This document shows, piece after piece, positions 21,094-32,600 of a DNA stretch of 64,000 nucleotides. Under the pieces are notes generated by a model. It was given only the letters and a program-made list of their open reading frames with translations, was not told where the DNA came from and did no database searches. Positions within the stretch are counted from its first letter, which is position 1; each line of letters begins with the position of its first letter. The translations under genes and the position numbers were made by a program. The DNA is from Aliihoeflea sp. 2WW (GTDB lineage Bacteria; Pseudomonadota; Alphaproteobacteria; Rhizobiales; Rhizobiaceae): NCBI RefSeq assembly GCF_000497755.1, contig NZ_AYOD01000002.1:114630-178629 (forward strand), in the 5' to 3' direction.

Positions 21094-23175
21094 CTACTCG
21101 GCTGCCTGCCTGAAACCGTCCCGGGCGAGCGCGGAGCACTCGGCCATCACGGCGGAAGCGCGCGCGATCGGGTTGGTCAGGTAGAAGTCCCTGATCGGCG
21201 ACGAGAAAGCCGCCTTGTCGAAATCGGCCGTGCCGCTCTTCAGCGCCGAAACATGCGCCACGTCGCCCGCCGCGATCTCATCGATGGCAGCGAAATGCGG
21301 ATACTCCGCATAAAGCGCGGCACGAAGCTGCGGCAGCGAATCGTAGGGCAGCTTGTGGCCGAGCACGTCGGAGAGAGCCCGCAGGATCGCCCAGTCCTCG
21401 CGGGCATCGCCCGGGGCGAAGCCGGCGCGGTTCGCCATCTGCACGCGCCCTTCCGTGTTGACGTAGGTGCCCGACTTTTCCGTATAGGTCGCGCCCGGCA
21501 GGATGACGTCGGCACGGTGCGCGCCAGCGTCGCCATGGCTGCCGATATAGACGGTGAAGGCCGAGCCGAGGCCGGCCATGTCGAACTCGTCCGCACCAAG
21601 CAGGAAGGCGACGTCGAGCGCGCCCATCATGCCGGCGACATCCTTGCCGCTTGTCCCCGGCACGAAGCCGAGGTCTAGCCCGCCAACGCGCGAGGCCGCA
21701 TTGTGCAGGACGGCGAAGCCGTTCCACTCGGCGCTCGCCGCGCCCACGGATACGCCAAGTTCGGCCGCCAGCGCCAGCACCGCCGCGCCGTCGGCGCGTG
21801 CGATCGCACCCTGGCCGATGATGATCATCGGCCGAGCGGCATTCGACAGTACCTTGGCGAAGTCGAGATTGCCGGCGACGAGTTCACGCAGCGTCTCCGC
21901 GCCGCCGCCGATGCGCTCGGCATCATAGCGCAAATCGCCGATGTCGCCGACGACGCCGATCGGGAAGTTGCCCATTCGCCAGCGCTTGCGGATGCGCGCA
22001 TTGAGCACCGATGCCTCGAAGCGCGGATTGGCGCCGATGATCAGGAGCGCGTCGGCATCCTCGATGCCTTCGATGGTTGGGTTGAAGACGTAGCTCGCGC
22101 GGCCATTGGCCGGATCGATCTTCGCGCCGTCCTGCCGGCAGTCGATATTGGCCGACCCGAGCGCGGTCATCAGGCCCTTCAGGGCATACATTTCCTCGAC
22201 AGTCGCCAGATCACCCGCAATCGCGCCGATCCGGTCACCGGAGGTCTTCGCCACCGCGTCCTTGATTGCGCCGAAGGCTTCGCCCCAGCTTGCCGCCTGC
22301 AGCTTGCCGTTGCGGCGCACATAGGGGCGGTCGAGGCGCTGCGTCCTGAGGCCGTCCCAGATGAAGCGGGTCTTGTCGGAGATCCACTCCTCATTGATCG
22401 CCTCGTTGACGCGCGGCATGATGCGCATCACCTCGCGGCCGCGCGTATCGACGCGGATCGCCGAGCCGACGGCGTCCATCACGTCGATGGATTCCGTCTT
22501 GGTCAGTTCCCAGGGCCGCGCCTGGAAGGCGTAGGGCTTGGAGGTCAGCGCGCCGACCGGGCAAAGGTCGATGACGTTGCCCTGGAGTTCCGACGTCATC
22601 GCGTTTTCGAGATAGGTCGTGATCTCGGCGTCCTCGCCGCGACCGATCAGGCCGAGCTCCGAGATTCCAGCCACTTCCGTCGTGAACCTCACGCAACGCG
22701 TGCAGTGGATGCAGCGCGTCATGATCGTCTTGACGAGCGGTCCGATATACTTGTCTTCGACCGCGCGCTTGTTCTCGTGGTAGCGAGAGGCGTCGACGCC
22801 GAAGGCCATCGCCTGGTCCTGCAGGTCGCATTCGCCGCCCTGGTCGCAGATCGGGCAGTCGAGCGGATGGTTGATCAGCAGGAACTCCATCACGCCTTCG
22901 CGCGCCTTGCGCACCATCGGCGTGTTGGTGAAGATTTCCGGCGCTTCGCCGTTCGGGCCGGGGCGCAGGTCGCGCACGCCCATGGCGCAGGAGGCGGCGG
23001 GCTTCGGCGGTCCGCCCTTCACCTCGACGAGGCACATGCGGCAATTGCCGGCGATCGACAGGCGCTCGTGGAAACAGAAGCGCGGCACTTCCGCGCCCGC
23101 TTCCTCCGCCGCCTGAAGCAGCGTGTAGTGATCGGGAACCTCGATCTCTTTGCCGTCTACCTTGAGCTTCGCCAT
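21094..23175 (-). CDS. nuoG: NADH-quinone oxidoreductase subunit G
   Basis: 693-aa peripheral subunit. N-terminal [2Fe-2S] ligands in FCFHERL...GNCRMC; the His-ligated cluster N5 in [18 protein letters not shown]; cluster N4 in CIHCTRC and CPVGALTSK. The rest is a molybdopterin-oxidoreductase-like fold that binds no molybdenum in complex I. It is separated from nuoF by a gene for a helix-hairpin-helix protein. Confidence 0.96.
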   Translation of the reverse strand: MAKLKVDGKEIEVPDHYTLLQAAEEAGAEVPRFCFHERLSIAGNCRMCLVEVKGGPPKPAASCAMGVRDLRPGPNGEAPEIFTNTPMVRKAREGVMEFLLINHPLDCPICDQGGECDLQDQAMAFGVDASRYHENKRAVEDKYIGPLVKTIMTRCIHCTRCVRFTTEVAGISELGLIGRGEDAEITTYLENAMTSELQGNVIDLCPVGALTSKPYAFQARPWELTKTESIDVMDAVGSAIRVDTRGREVMRIMPRVNEAINEEWISDKTRFIWDGLRTQRLDRPYVRRNGKLQAASWGEAFGAIKDAVAKTSGDRIGAIAGDLATVEEMYALKGLMTALGSANIDCRQDGAKIDPANGRASYVFNPTIEGIEDADALLIIGANPRFEASVLNARIRKRWRMGNFPIGVVGDIGDLRYDAERIGGGAETLRELVAGNLDFAKVLSNAARPMIIIGQGAIARADGAAVLALAAELGVSVGAASAEWNGFAVLHNAASRVGGLDLGFVPGTSGKDVAGMMGALDVAFLLGADEFDMAGLGSAFTVYIGSHGDAGAHRADVILPGATYTEKSGTYVNTEGRVQMANRAGFAPGDAREDWAILRALSDVLGHKLPYDSLPQLRAALYAEYPHFAAIDEIAAGDVAHVSALKSGTADFDKAAFSSPIRDFYLTNPIARASAVMAECSALARDGFRQAAE

Positions 23176-23237
23176 CTTGCCTCTAACCCCGGCGGCACCA
23201 GCCGCCCAACAGTTCCGGCCTCGTCGGCCGGGAAATT

Positions 23238-23915
23238 TCAGGACCGCTTGCGGCCCGCACCCTTTGAACCGGACTTGGGGCCGGATGCAAGGCTCTTTGC
23301 CTGCTCCACCCAGCCGTCCCGGTCAATTCGCCCGCCAAAGCCGAGCTGGTCTTCCAGCCATGCGATCTCGGCGCCCACGAGCGCCGCCACCTGACCGTAG
23401 GTCCAGATGCCGAACCCGTTCAAAACCTGCTCCAACTTCGGGCCGACGCCCGAAATCGCCTTCAGATCGTCCGGCCGGGCCGGCTTGGCCTTGCGCATTG
23501 GCGCGCGCATCGCGTTCTCGGTCGCCGCCTTCACATCGTCCAGCAGCGCTTCCGCCGCCCTCGCCGATGCGACCGACGCATCACGCGCGATCTTCTCGAC
23601 ATCGGCCTCGACCGTTCGCGCCAGGCTCGCAACCTCGTCGGCCGCGTTGACCGAAACCAGCTTGAGGCGCGGTAGCGGCGCCGTCGCGTTTTTCGCTTCC
23701 GTCTCCGCCAGCATGCGCCGCGAAGCCTCCGTCGCGCCCGCCATCGCGCCCATCCACAGGCCGAAAGCGTGGCTCGCCATGCCGAAGCCGATCGCGGACG
23801 CCGCCGCCATGCCGGCGACCGGATGCGCCATCAAATTCGCCATGCCGGCGAACTGATCGGGCATCGACGCCTGGCTCAGCTTGGCGAAATCGTCGAACGG
23901 GTTCTTCTCTGCCAT
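23238..23915 (-). CDS. Helix-hairpin-helix protein encoded between nuoF and nuoG
   Basis: 225 aa, not a canonical complex I subunit. Residues ~25-60 are Ala/Gly/Met-rich and could form one membrane-associated helix; ~65-140 look helical and Ala-rich; ~148-200 contain [20 protein letters not shown], a helix-hairpin-helix (GVGPKLE) like those of DNA-binding proteins. The end is basic ([10 protein letters not shown]). The same motif is found at the C-terminus of NuoE in many rhizobia, so this gene may carry the detached module. It ends 62 bases before nuoG and starts 12 after nuoF. Function unknown. Confidence 0.75.
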   Translation of the reverse strand: MAEKNPFDDFAKLSQASMPDQFAGMANLMAHPVAGMAAASAIGFGMASHAFGLWMGAMAGATEASRRMLAETEAKNATAPLPRLKLVSVNAADEVASLARTVEADVEKIARDASVASARAAEALLDDVKAATENAMRAPMRKAKPARPDDLKAISGVGPKLEQVLNGFGIWTYGQVAALVGAEIAWLEDQLGFGGRIDRDGWVEQAKSLASGPKSGSKGAGRKRS

Positions 23916-23927
23916 CGCTTGGCGTCT

Positions 23928-25235
23928 CTACTCCGCCGCAACCAGCGCCGGCTCGGCGCGGTGGCTGTTGCGCGTGAACTCGTCGATGCGGCGCTCGATC
24001 TCGGGGCGGAAGTGCCGGATCAGACCCTGGATCGGCCATGCGGCCGCGTCGCCCAGCGCGCAGATCGTGTGGCCTTCCACTTGCTTCGTCACATCGAGCA
24101 GCATGTCGATTTCGCGCTTTTGCGCCTCGCCGCGAACCAGGCGCTCCATCACGCGCCACATCCACCCGGTGCCCTCGCGGCACGGCGTGCACTGACCGCA
24201 GCTCTCGTGCTTGTAGAAATAGGAAAGTCGCGCGATCGCCTTCACGATGTCGGTCGACTTGTCCATGACGATAACCGCCGCCGTGCCAAGGCCGGACTTG
24301 AGGTCGCGCAGCGAATCGAAATCCATCGGCGTGTCGATGATCTGCTCGGCCGGCACCAGCGGAACGGACGAGCCGCCCGGAATGACCGCGAGCAGATTGT
24401 CCCAGCCGCCGCGAATGCCACCGCAATGGCGGTCGATCAGCTCGCGGAACGGGATCGACATCTCTTCTTCGACCGTGCACGGCGTGTTGACGTGGCCGGA
24501 GACGCAGAACAGCTTGGTGCCTACATTGTTCGGACGGCCAAAGCCCGCGAACCAGCCCGCGCCGCGGCGAAGGATCGTCGGCGCGACGGCAATCGATTCA
24601 ACGTTGTTCACCGTCGTCGGGCAGCCATAGAGGCCCACATTGGCCGGGAACGGCGGCTTCAGGCGCGGCTGGCCCTTCTTGCCTTCCAGGCTTTCCAGCA
24701 GCGCCGTTTCCTCGCCACAGATATAGGCGCCGGCGCCGTGATGGACGAAGACGTCGAAATCCCAGCCATTCTTGTTGTTCTTGCCGAGGAAGCCCGCATC
24801 ATAGGCCTCGTCGATCGCGCGCTGAAGCGCCTCGCGCTCGCGAATGAACTCGCCGCGCACATAGATGTACGCAGTGTGCGCGCCCATCGCGAAGCCGGCG
24901 ATCAGGCAGCCTTCGACCAGCGTGTGCGGATCGTGGCGCAGGATTTCGCGGTCCTTGCAGGTGCCGGGCTCGGATTCGTCCGCGTTGACGACGAGATAGT
25001 GCGGGCGCTCGTCCGATGCCGCCTTGGGCATGAACGACCACTTGAGGCCGGTCGGGAAGCCCGCACCGCCGCGTCCGCGCAGTCCCGAATCCTTCATTTC
25101 CTGAATGATCCAGTCGCGACCCTTGGCGATCAGACCGGCCGTGCCGTCCCAATGCCCGCGCGCCATCGCGCCTTTCAGCGACTTGTCGAAGCGGCCGTAA
25201 ATATTGGTGAAGATGCGGTCCTTGTCCTGCAGCAT
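23928..25235 (-). CDS. nuoF: NADH-quinone oxidoreductase subunit F
   Basis: 435 aa; binds NADH, FMN and cluster N3. The flavin-binding motif [13 protein letters not shown] is near residue 55-68, and the N3 ligands lie in [12 protein letters not shown] plus a later cysteine in [12 protein letters not shown]. The ATG overlaps the nuoE stop; a GTG one codon upstream is also possible. Confidence 0.96.
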   Translation of the reverse strand: MLQDKDRIFTNIYGRFDKSLKGAMARGHWDGTAGLIAKGRDWIIQEMKDSGLRGRGGAGFPTGLKWSFMPKAASDERPHYLVVNADESEPGTCKDREILRHDPHTLVEGCLIAGFAMGAHTAYIYVRGEFIREREALQRAIDEAYDAGFLGKNNKNGWDFDVFVHHGAGAYICGEETALLESLEGKKGQPRLKPPFPANVGLYGCPTTVNNVESIAVAPTILRRGAGWFAGFGRPNNVGTKLFCVSGHVNTPCTVEEEMSIPFRELIDRHCGGIRGGWDNLLAVIPGGSSVPLVPAEQIIDTPMDFDSLRDLKSGLGTAAVIVMDKSTDIVKAIARLSYFYKHESCGQCTPCREGTGWMWRVMERLVRGEAQKREIDMLLDVTKQVEGHTICALGDAAAWPIQGLIRHFRPEIERRIDEFTRNSHRAEPALVAAE

Positions 25236-26299
25236 CACTTGTCTCCGCCTTCATCGCCGGTCTTCGGCTTCTTCGCACGTGCCGGCTTCTTCACCTCGGC
25301 CGTGCCTTCCGGCGAGGGCTTGCCCGGCTCGGCCTTCGTCTCGGACTTCCGGCGGCGGCCGGCAGGGCCGATCGGCTCGCCTTCCATGTCTTCCGGTGCG
25401 CGATAGTCGGCGGACGTCCCGTCCTTCTTGTCGGGATGCTCGCGCGCGGTCACCTCGCCCTCGACGGACGGTTCGGCCAGGTCGGCGGCGGCCTTGTCTT
25501 CCTTCGGCGCCTCGACGCTGGCGGCCTTCTCGGCTGCCGGATCGGCCTTGACCGGCGACGGCGACTTGATCGACGGATCAGTTTCCGGAGCGGCCGTCTT
25601 CGGCTTGGCGGCCTGGGACGGCGCAACCTCCGGCTGGTCGCCGCCGGCCTTTCGCGGCTCAGACTTGCGGTTCGCCTTCAGCACGGCGTTTTCGTCGGCC
25701 AGCGACGTGAACCCGCTCTCAGGCGCGGAAAAGACGCGGTCGATCTGTGGGCCGGTCGGCACTGCATCGCCCCTGCCGGCATCGAACTCGTCGATGATCT
25801 CGGCGAGGCGCTCCGGTGTCAAATCCTCATAGGCATCCTTGAAGATCATGACCATCGGCGCATTCACGCAGGCGCCCTGGCACTCGACCTCTTCCCACGA
25901 CAGCGTCCCGCCTTCGTTGAGTTGGAACTGATCGTGGTGGATCTTCGAACGGCACACGTCCATCAGCGCCTCGGACCCGCGCAGCATGCACGGCGTCGTG
26001 CCGCAGACCTGGATGTGCGCCTTGGTGCCCACTGGCTTCAACTGGAACTGCGTATAGAAGGTCGCGACTTCGAGGACGCGGATCAGCGGCATTTCAAGCA
26101 TCTGGGCGACGTGCTCGATCGCCGCCCGCGTCACCCAGCCATCCTGCTCCTGTGCGCGCATCAAAAGCGGAATGACGGCCGACTGCTCGCGCCCAACCGG
26201 ATATTTTTGAATGGTTTTTTCGGCCCAGTCCAAATTCTCGCCGGTGAAGGCGAAAGCTGGCGGCTGGAATTGCGGGTCTGCGAGACGGCGTACGGACAT
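25235..26299 (-). CDS. nuoE: NADH-quinone oxidoreductase subunit E with long low-complexity tail
   Basis: The first ~190 residues are the normal subunit: [2Fe-2S] cluster N1a ligands in [11 protein letters not shown] and [12 protein letters not shown]. The remaining ~160 residues are rich in K, E, P, A and S, with no hydrophobic core, and look disordered. E. coli NuoE is 166 aa, so this is about twice that length. The helix-hairpin-helix often found at the rhizobial NuoE C-terminus is absent here and occurs instead in the separate gene at 23.2-23.9 kb. It directly abuts nuoD. Confidence 0.95.
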   Translation of the reverse strand: MSVRRLADPQFQPPAFAFTGENLDWAEKTIQKYPVGREQSAVIPLLMRAQEQDGWVTRAAIEHVAQMLEMPLIRVLEVATFYTQFQLKPVGTKAHIQVCGTTPCMLRGSEALMDVCRSKIHHDQFQLNEGGTLSWEEVECQGACVNAPMVMIFKDAYEDLTPERLAEIIDEFDAGRGDAVPTGPQIDRVFSAPESGFTSLADENAVLKANRKSEPRKAGGDQPEVAPSQAAKPKTAAPETDPSIKSPSPVKADPAAEKAASVEAPKEDKAAADLAEPSVEGEVTAREHPDKKDGTSADYRAPEDMEGEPIGPAGRRRKSETKAEPGKPSPEGTAEVKKPARAKKPKTGDEGGDK

Positions 26300-27490
26300 T
26301 TAGCGGTCGACCTCACCAAACACGATGTCGAGGGAGCCGAGAACGGCGGAGACGTCGGCCAGGAGATGGCCGCGGCAGAGGAAATCCATCGCCTGCAGAT
26401 GTGCGAAACCGGGCGCGCGCAACTTGCAGCGATAGGGCTTGTTGGTGCCATCGGCGACCAGATAGACGCCGAACTCGCCCTTCGGCGCTTCGACGGCGGC
26501 ATAGACCTCGCCGGCCGGCACGCGATAGCCCTCGGTGTAGAGCTTGAAATGGTGGATCAGCGCTTCCATCGAACGCTTCATCGCCTGCCGCTTCGGCGGC
26601 ACGATCTTGCCGTCCGTCGACGAGACGGGACCGACCTTCTCGGCGCCCAGCAGAAGATCGACGCACTGGCGAATGATCTTCGCCGACTGGCGCATCTCTT
26701 CCATGCGGATCAGGTAACGGTCGAAGCAATCGCCGTTCTTGCCGATCGGCACGTCGAAATCCATCTCGGCGTAGCACTCATAGGGCTGCGACTTGCGCAG
26801 ATCCCAGGCCGCGCCCGAACCGCGCACCATGACGCCCGAAAAACCCCAGGCCCAGGCGTCCTCAAGGCTGACGACGCCGATATCGACATTGCGCTGCTTG
26901 AAGATGCGGTTGCCCGTCAGAAGATCGTCCAGATCGTCCATCATCTTCAGGAACGGATCGATCCAGCGGCCGATATCCTCGACGAGCTGGTCAGGCAGGT
27001 CCTGATGGACGCCGCCCGGACGGAAATAGGCCGCATGCATGCGGCTGCCCGAAGCGCGCTCGTAGAACACGCACAGCTTCTCGCGTTCCTCGAAGCCCCA
27101 GAGCGGCGGCGTCAGCGCACCGACGTCGAGCGCCTGCGTCGTCACATTCAGGATGTGCGACATCACCCGGCCGATCTCCGAATAGAGAACCCGGATGATC
27201 TGGCCGCGCTTCGGCACTTCGATGTCGAGCAACCGCTCGACCGCAAGCGCGAACGCATGCTCCTGGTTCATCGGCGCGCAATAATCGAGCCGGTCGAAAT
27301 AAGGAACGGCCTGCAGATAGGTCTTGTGCTCGATCAGCTTCTCGGTGCCGCGATGGAGCAGCCCGATATGCGGATCGACACGATCGACCACTTCGCCGTC
27401 GAGTTCGAGCACTAGACGCAACACGCCGTGGGCCGCCGGGTGCTGCGGTCCAAAGTTGATGTTGAAGTTGCGTACGGACGTTTCAGCCAT
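26300..27490 (-). CDS. nuoD: NADH-quinone oxidoreductase subunit D
   Basis: 396-aa, 49-kDa-type subunit that forms the quinone site with NuoB. The histidine loop is visible in [15 protein letters not shown], and the C-terminal FGEVDR end is typical. NuoC and NuoD are separate genes here, not fused as in E. coli. The start lies 45 bases after the S23-like gene, with a heptamer array in that spacer. Confidence 0.96.
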   Translation of the reverse strand: MAETSVRNFNINFGPQHPAAHGVLRLVLELDGEVVDRVDPHIGLLHRGTEKLIEHKTYLQAVPYFDRLDYCAPMNQEHAFALAVERLLDIEVPKRGQIIRVLYSEIGRVMSHILNVTTQALDVGALTPPLWGFEEREKLCVFYERASGSRMHAAYFRPGGVHQDLPDQLVEDIGRWIDPFLKMMDDLDDLLTGNRIFKQRNVDIGVVSLEDAWAWGFSGVMVRGSGAAWDLRKSQPYECYAEMDFDVPIGKNGDCFDRYLIRMEEMRQSAKIIRQCVDLLLGAEKVGPVSSTDGKIVPPKRQAMKRSMEALIHHFKLYTEGYRVPAGEVYAAVEAPKGEFGVYLVADGTNKPYRCKLRAPGFAHLQAMDFLCRGHLLADVSAVLGSLDIVFGEVDR

Positions 27491-27506
27491 GACCGCGCTC
27501 CGCGCC

Positions 27507-27536
27507 GTGAATGGTGAATGGTGAATGGTGAATGGT
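27507..27536. repeat. Heptamer array, left arm (GTGAATG x4.3)
   Basis: Four tandem GTGAATG units plus a partial one. The stop codon of the four-helix-bundle gene starts at 27538 and overlaps the inner edge. It is the inverted partner of the array at 27916-27944 and matches the arrays at 10.7 kb. Confidence 0.9.
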
Positions 27537-27919
27537 CACGAAATTCCGCGCTCCAACGAACGAACGTACTGCACGAGCCGCCTGCCGAGCGTTTGGCATC
27601 GCATCTGAACGTCTGCAACATCTTTCGATGCGACCAGCTCGACGCGGACTGACAACATCAACTGCGTTTCCAGTTCCTTGAGGGAGCCCTGCGCAATCCG
27701 AAGAAACTGAATGAAAACCTTCCGCTGCGCGCGACCAAAGCCTTCTGCGATGTTGGACGGTATCGAAACCGCAGAACGACGCATTTGCGAGGTCAGTCCA
27801 AATGCTTCCTCGCGCGGAAAGGCGCGCGTCAAGCGATAGACCAGCTCCGCAATTTCCATTGCTTCCTTCCAGACTGTCAGATCGCGATAGTCGCGTATCA
27901 GGCCCGGCTTGGCGTCCAT
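27536..27919 (-). CDS. Four-helix-bundle protein (S23 / 23S-rRNA intervening-sequence family)
   Basis: 127 aa; matches the four-helix-bundle family first seen in intervening sequences of 23S rRNA and related to the Avd accessory protein of diversity-generating retroelements. Core features are YRDLTVWKEAMEIAELVYRL, SQMRRSAVSIPSNIAEGFGR and a long C-terminal helix. The ATG lies inside the right heptamer array and the stop at the edge of the left one, so gene and arrays form one unit. It sits between nuoC and nuoD in an otherwise tight operon. Its role is unknown; it looks like an inserted passenger, carried in frame-neutral fashion. Confidence 0.85.
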   Translation of the reverse strand: MDAKPGLIRDYRDLTVWKEAMEIAELVYRLTRAFPREEAFGLTSQMRRSAVSIPSNIAEGFGRAQRKVFIQFLRIAQGSLKELETQLMLSVRVELVASKDVADVQMRCQTLGRRLVQYVRSLERGIS

Positions 27920-27944
27920 TCACCATTCACCATTCACCATTCAC
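27916..27944. repeat. Heptamer array, right arm (CCATTCA x4.1)
   Basis: Four tandem CCATTCA units. It contains both the start codon of the S23-like gene and the stop codon of nuoC (TGA at 27943-27941), so the array joins the two genes. Inverted relative to 27507-27536. Confidence 0.9.
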
Positions 27945-28543
27945 TGCTTCGCCTTTTCGTCACCGGGCAGCACGTAATCCGTGCCCTCCCACGGCGAGAG
28001 GAAGTCGAAGTTGCGGAATTCCTGCTTCAGCTCGACGGGCTCGTAGACCACGCGCTTGACCTCGTCGTCGTAACGAACCTCGACGAAGCCGGTCAGCGGG
28101 AAGTCTTTGCGCAGCGGATGTCCCTCAAAACCGTAATCGGTCAGGATGCGGCGCAGGTCCGGGTGGCCGGTGAACAGGACGCCGTAGAGATCGTATGTCT
28201 CGCGCTCGAACCAGTCGGCGCCGGGGAAGACCTCGGTCGCGGACGGGATCGGATTGTCCTCGTCCGTCCTGACTTTCAAGCGGATGCGCTGGTTCGTGTA
28301 GGGCGAGAGCAGGTGATAGACGACGTCGAAACGCTTTTCGCGCGCCGGATAGTCGGCACCGCAGATATCGATGATCGACACGAAGCGGCACTGCACGTCG
28401 TTCTTCAGGAACTCGAGTACGTCGATCAGGTCGCTCGGCTCGACATGGATCGTCAGGTCGCCGAATGCGACCATGGCATCCTGAACCTGCGCGTCGAGCC
28501 GCTCCTTGATATAGGCGGCGAGGTCGTTGAGGGCTTCGCTCAT
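27941..28543 (-). CDS. nuoC: NADH-quinone oxidoreductase subunit C
   Basis: 200-aa, 30-kDa-type peripheral subunit. The conserved C-terminal stretch [20 protein letters not shown] is present, as is [24 protein letters not shown] is the start giving family length. Its last codons read ...KAKQ and the TGA falls in a heptamer array, so the terminal residues may have been altered by the insertion. Confidence 0.95.
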   Translation of the reverse strand: MSEALNDLAAYIKERLDAQVQDAMVAFGDLTIHVEPSDLIDVLEFLKNDVQCRFVSIIDICGADYPAREKRFDVVYHLLSPYTNQRIRLKVRTDEDNPIPSATEVFPGADWFERETYDLYGVLFTGHPDLRRILTDYGFEGHPLRKDFPLTGFVEVRYDDEVKRVVYEPVELKQEFRNFDFLSPWEGTDYVLPGDEKAKQ

Positions 28544-28553
28544 GCGTCCTGTC

Positions 28554-29135
28554 CTAGCGCTCGATCGTGCCGGTGCGGCGGATTTTCTTCTGCAGCAGAA
28601 GAATGCCGTAGAGCAACGCTTCCGCCGAGGGCGGGCAGCCGGGCACGTAGATGTCGACCGGTACGATGCGGTCGCAGCCGCGCACGACCGAATAGGAATA
28701 GTGATAGTAGCCGCCGCCATTGGCGCACGAGCCCATCGAGATGACGTAGCGCGGCTCGGGCATCTGGTCGTAGACCTTGCGCAGCGCCGGTGCCATCTTG
28801 TTGGTCAGCGTGCCGGCGACGATCATGATGTCCGACTGGCGCGGAGACGCGCGCGGCGCCACGCCGAAGCGCTCCGAATCGTAGCGCGGCATGGAGGTGT
28901 GGATCATCTCCACGGCGCAGCATGCCAGGCCGAAGGTCATGAACATCAGCGAGCCCGAGCGTGCCCAGGTGATCAGCGCCTCGGACGAGGTGACCAGAAA
29001 GCCCTTGTCGTCCAGCTCTTCCTTCACATTCAGGAAGAACGGATCGTCAGACCCGATCGGGTTGCCCGTGCGCGGGTCGACGAGACCTTTGGGCTTCGGC
29101 GCGACGAGGGTCTGGGAGTTATCCATCAATCCCAT
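28554..29135 (-). CDS. nuoB: NADH-quinone oxidoreductase subunit B
   Basis: 193-aa subunit holding the terminal [4Fe-4S] cluster N2. Ligands: the adjacent cysteines in [10 protein letters not shown], one in MGSCANGGG and one in [18 protein letters not shown] is taken as start because family members begin MGL; the ATG three codons later overlaps the nuoA stop and is an alternative. Confidence 0.95.
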   Translation of the reverse strand: MGLMDNSQTLVAPKPKGLVDPRTGNPIGSDDPFFLNVKEELDDKGFLVTSSEALITWARSGSLMFMTFGLACCAVEMIHTSMPRYDSERFGVAPRASPRQSDIMIVAGTLTNKMAPALRKVYDQMPEPRYVISMGSCANGGGYYHYSYSVVRGCDRIVPVDIYVPGCPPSAEALLYGILLLQKKIRRTGTIER

Positions 29136-29491
29136 TCCAGCGCTCCCTTTTTCCATTCGTAGATGAAGCCGATCGTCAGCACGCCCAGGAAGATCATCAT
29201 CGACCAGAAGCCGAGCATGCCGATCTCGCCGAACGAGACCGCCCAGGGGAAGAGGAAGGCGACTTCGAGATCGAAGATGATGAACAGGATGGCGACGAGG
29301 TAGAAGCGGATGTCGAACTTCATGCGCGCGTCATCGAAGGCGTTGAAGCCGCACTCATAGGCCGACAGTTTTTCCGGGTCCGGGTTGCGGTAGGCCACGA
29401 GAAAGGGCGCCGCGATCAGCGCGATGCCGACGATCAGCGCCACACCCATGAAGATCACGATGGGCAGGTATGAGGCGAGCATTTCGTTCAT
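29126..29491 (-). CDS. nuoA: NADH-quinone oxidoreductase subunit A
   Basis: 121-aa, three-helix membrane subunit; [20 protein letters not shown] is the conserved loop. First gene of the complex I operon. The 189-bp gap upstream (29492-29680) must hold the operon promoter; a TATAGT-like -10 occurs at about 29523-29528 on the minus strand, without a convincing -35. Confidence 0.95.
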   Translation of the reverse strand: MNEMLASYLPIVIFMGVALIVGIALIAAPFLVAYRNPDPEKLSAYECGFNAFDDARMKFDIRFYLVAILFIIFDLEVAFLFPWAVSFGEIGMLGFWSMMIFLGVLTIGFIYEWKKGALEWD

Positions 29492-29680
29492 GAACCGACT
29501 TCCCGTTGAGCGTCGATCCCTGACTATAGCGGGGTGGCGCCGAGAGAAGTAGCGCCGCTCTTTCGCAAGCCTGAAACGGGACCGGCAATGGGCCTTGTTG
29601 CAACGCGGCGAGGGTTAGCGCAGCGATCTTGAGGACGCAAGCCTAACCTTGGGCCCCGGTCACAAATCGTGAGCGCTCCC

Positions 29681-32600
29681 CTAGAGTGAGGCGAGCGCCG
29701 CATCCAGCTTCGGCCGCACCTCGGCCACCGCCTTGTCCTTGACCGGCCCGAACCCGCGAATCTGCATCGGCAGCGCCATCGCCTCGGCGATCGTCCCATG
29801 AGTCTGGGGCGAAAGCCGCGCGAGCGCCTCCTCGATCTTCGCCTCGTACCAGCCGATCAACCCGCGCTCCATGCGTCGCTCGACCGTGTGGCCGAAGACG
29901 TCGAGCGGCGTGCCACGCAAACGCTTCATGCGTGCCAGCATATGGAACGGCCTCCTGATCCACGGCCCGAACGATCGCTTCAGCGGCCGCCCTCGTGCAT
30001 CCGTTCCAGCATTCAGCATCGGCGGCGCGAGGTGATGGACGATCTTCCAGTCGCCTTCGAATTCGGCAGCGAGCTTTTCCTCCAATCCCGTCTGCGTGTG
30101 CAGCCGCGCGACCTCGTATTCGTCCTTGTAGGCCATCAGCTTGAACAGCGAGCGCGCCACCGCTTCCGTCAGCTTCTGCGAGCCGAACCCCGCCTCCGCC
30201 GCCCGCACGCGATCGACGAGCGCGCGATAGCGCTTCGCATAGGCAGCATCCTGGTAGTCGGTCAGGAACGCCTCGCGGCGCATGACTATCTGGTCCAGCG
30301 TTTCGCCCGAAACTGGCTTCGGCTTGAACAGCCCGCCCACCGCCTCGGGATTCGCCGCCGCCAGCCGGCCGATCAGGAAGGCGCGGTGGTTCGCTTCGAT
30401 CGCGACGCCGTTGAGTTCGATCGCCTGCCGCAGCGCCTCGTGGCCGACCGGCACGAGCCCGAGCTGCCAGGCGAAACCGAGCATCATGACATTCGCAAAC
30501 ACCGTGTCGCCCATCAGCCTGTCGGACAGCGCGTTGGCATCGACCGCCGTAAGCGCGCCCTCGCCCACCACGCCAGCGATCGCCGCCAGCCGCTGGTCCA
30601 CGGCAAGGTCCGCGTCGCGCTTGCGCACGATGTCGCCGGTCGGCATCTTCGCCAGATTCACCGCCGCCTTCATGCCCGCGCGATAGGTCGCGGATGCCTT
30701 GGGCGAGGACGAGACGACGATGTCGCAGCCGATCAGCGCATCGGCCGCCCCGCCATCGATCCGCACCTGATGGATCGCCTGCGGGCTCGCCGCCAGCCTG
30801 ACGAAGGACAGCACCGGGCCGAATTTTTGCGCGAACCCGGTGAAGTCGAGCACGGTCGCGCCCTTTGCTTCGAGATGCGCCGCCATGGTGACCAGTTGTC
30901 CGACCGTTACGACGCCCGTTCCACCGACGCCGGTGATGAGCAGGTCGAACGGCCTTTCCAGTGCCGGAATTTCAGGCGCTGCGATATCCGCCGCCAGCGT
31001 CGCGAGGTCGAACTCGACGCCGCCCTTTTTCCTGCGCGTCGCGCCCTCCACCGTCACGAAGCTCGGGCAGAAGCCGTTCAGGCACGAGAAATCCTTGTTG
31101 CAGGACGACTGGTTGATCCGCCTCTTGGTGCCGAACTCGGTTTCCAGCGGCTCGACCGACAGGCAGTTCGATTCGACCGAGCAGTCGCCGCAGCCCTCGC
31201 AGACGAGCTCGTTGATGACGACGAACTTCTTCGGGTCCTCCATCGTCCCGCGCTTGCGCCGCCGCCGCTTCTCGGTCGCGCAGGTCTGCTCGTAGATCAG
31301 CACCGATACGCCCGCCACGTCGCGCAGCTCGCGCTGCACCGCGTCCATCTCGCGGCGGTGATGCAGCGTCGTGCCGGCGGGGAAATCCTGCATCGAGAAC
31401 TTTTCGGGATCGTCCGAGACCAGCGCGATCCTCTCCACACCCTCCGCGCGCACTTCGGCGGCGATTGCGTGGACGGAGATCGGACCGTCCACCGGCTGGC
31501 CGCCGGTCATCGCCACCGCGTCGTTGAACAAGATCTTGTAGGTGATGTTGGCCTTCGCCGCGATCGCCTGCCGGATCGCCATCGAGCCGGAATGATAATA
31601 GGTGCCCTCGCCCAGATTCTGGAACACGTGGCCCTTGCCGGTGAAGAGCGAGGACGCCGCCCAATTCACCCCCTCGCCGCCCATCTGGATCAGCGAACTC
31701 GTCTCGCGGTCCATCCACGAAGCCATGAAATGGCAGCCGATGCCGGCCAGCGCCTGCGAGCCTTCCGGCACCTTGGTCGAGGTGTTGTGCGGGCAGCCCG
31801 AACAGAAGTAAGGCGTGCGCGTCGCGCCCGGCACGTTGAGCGCGACGCGCGGCGCCTCGGCCACCCTCCGCGCCCGTTCCACAAATCCATGCCCCGGAAA
31901 AATCCCGTCGAGCCGCTTCGCCACGATCGGCACCAGCTGGCGCGGCGACAATTCACCCGTCCACGGCACCAGCCGCTCGCCCGCCTCATCGCGCTTGCCG
32001 ACCATGCGCTTCGGCTTGTCGCCCGGCCAATCGTAGAAATACTCCTTGAACTGGCTCTCGATGATGCCGCGCTTTTCCTCGATGACGAGGACTTCCTCCT
32101 TGCCCCGCACGAAGTCGAGCGCGTCGCGACGCGCCAGCGGCCACACCATGCCGACCTTGTAGATGTCGATGCCGAGTTCGCGGCACTCCGCCTCGCCGAT
32201 GCCGAGCAGCCGCAGCGCCTCCATCAGGTCGAGATGGCCCTTGCCGGTCGTCACGATGCCGAACTTGGCGTCGCGCACCTCATAGATGTGCCGGTCGATC
32301 GGGTTGGCCTCGGCGAAGGCGAACACCGCCTGCTTCTTCGCCTCCATCCGCTCTTCGATCTGCGGTCCGGGCAGGTCCGGCCAGCGATAGTGAAGCCCGC
32401 CCGGCGGCGGTGTGAAATCCGGCACCCTGAACGCCCGGTCGGGCCGCAATTCGAACGACGCGCCCGACTCCACCGTCTCCGAGATCGCCTTGAACCCGAC
32501 CCACATGCCCGAATAGCGCGACAGAGCGTAGCCGTACTCGCCGAATTCCAGATATTCGGCGACGCTCGCCGGGTTCAGCGTCGGCATGAACCACGCCATG

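Noticed and set aside
27507..27944. Heptamer arrays considered as a CRISPR array
   Set aside because: Units are 7 bp, directly adjacent and without spacers; no cas genes are present.
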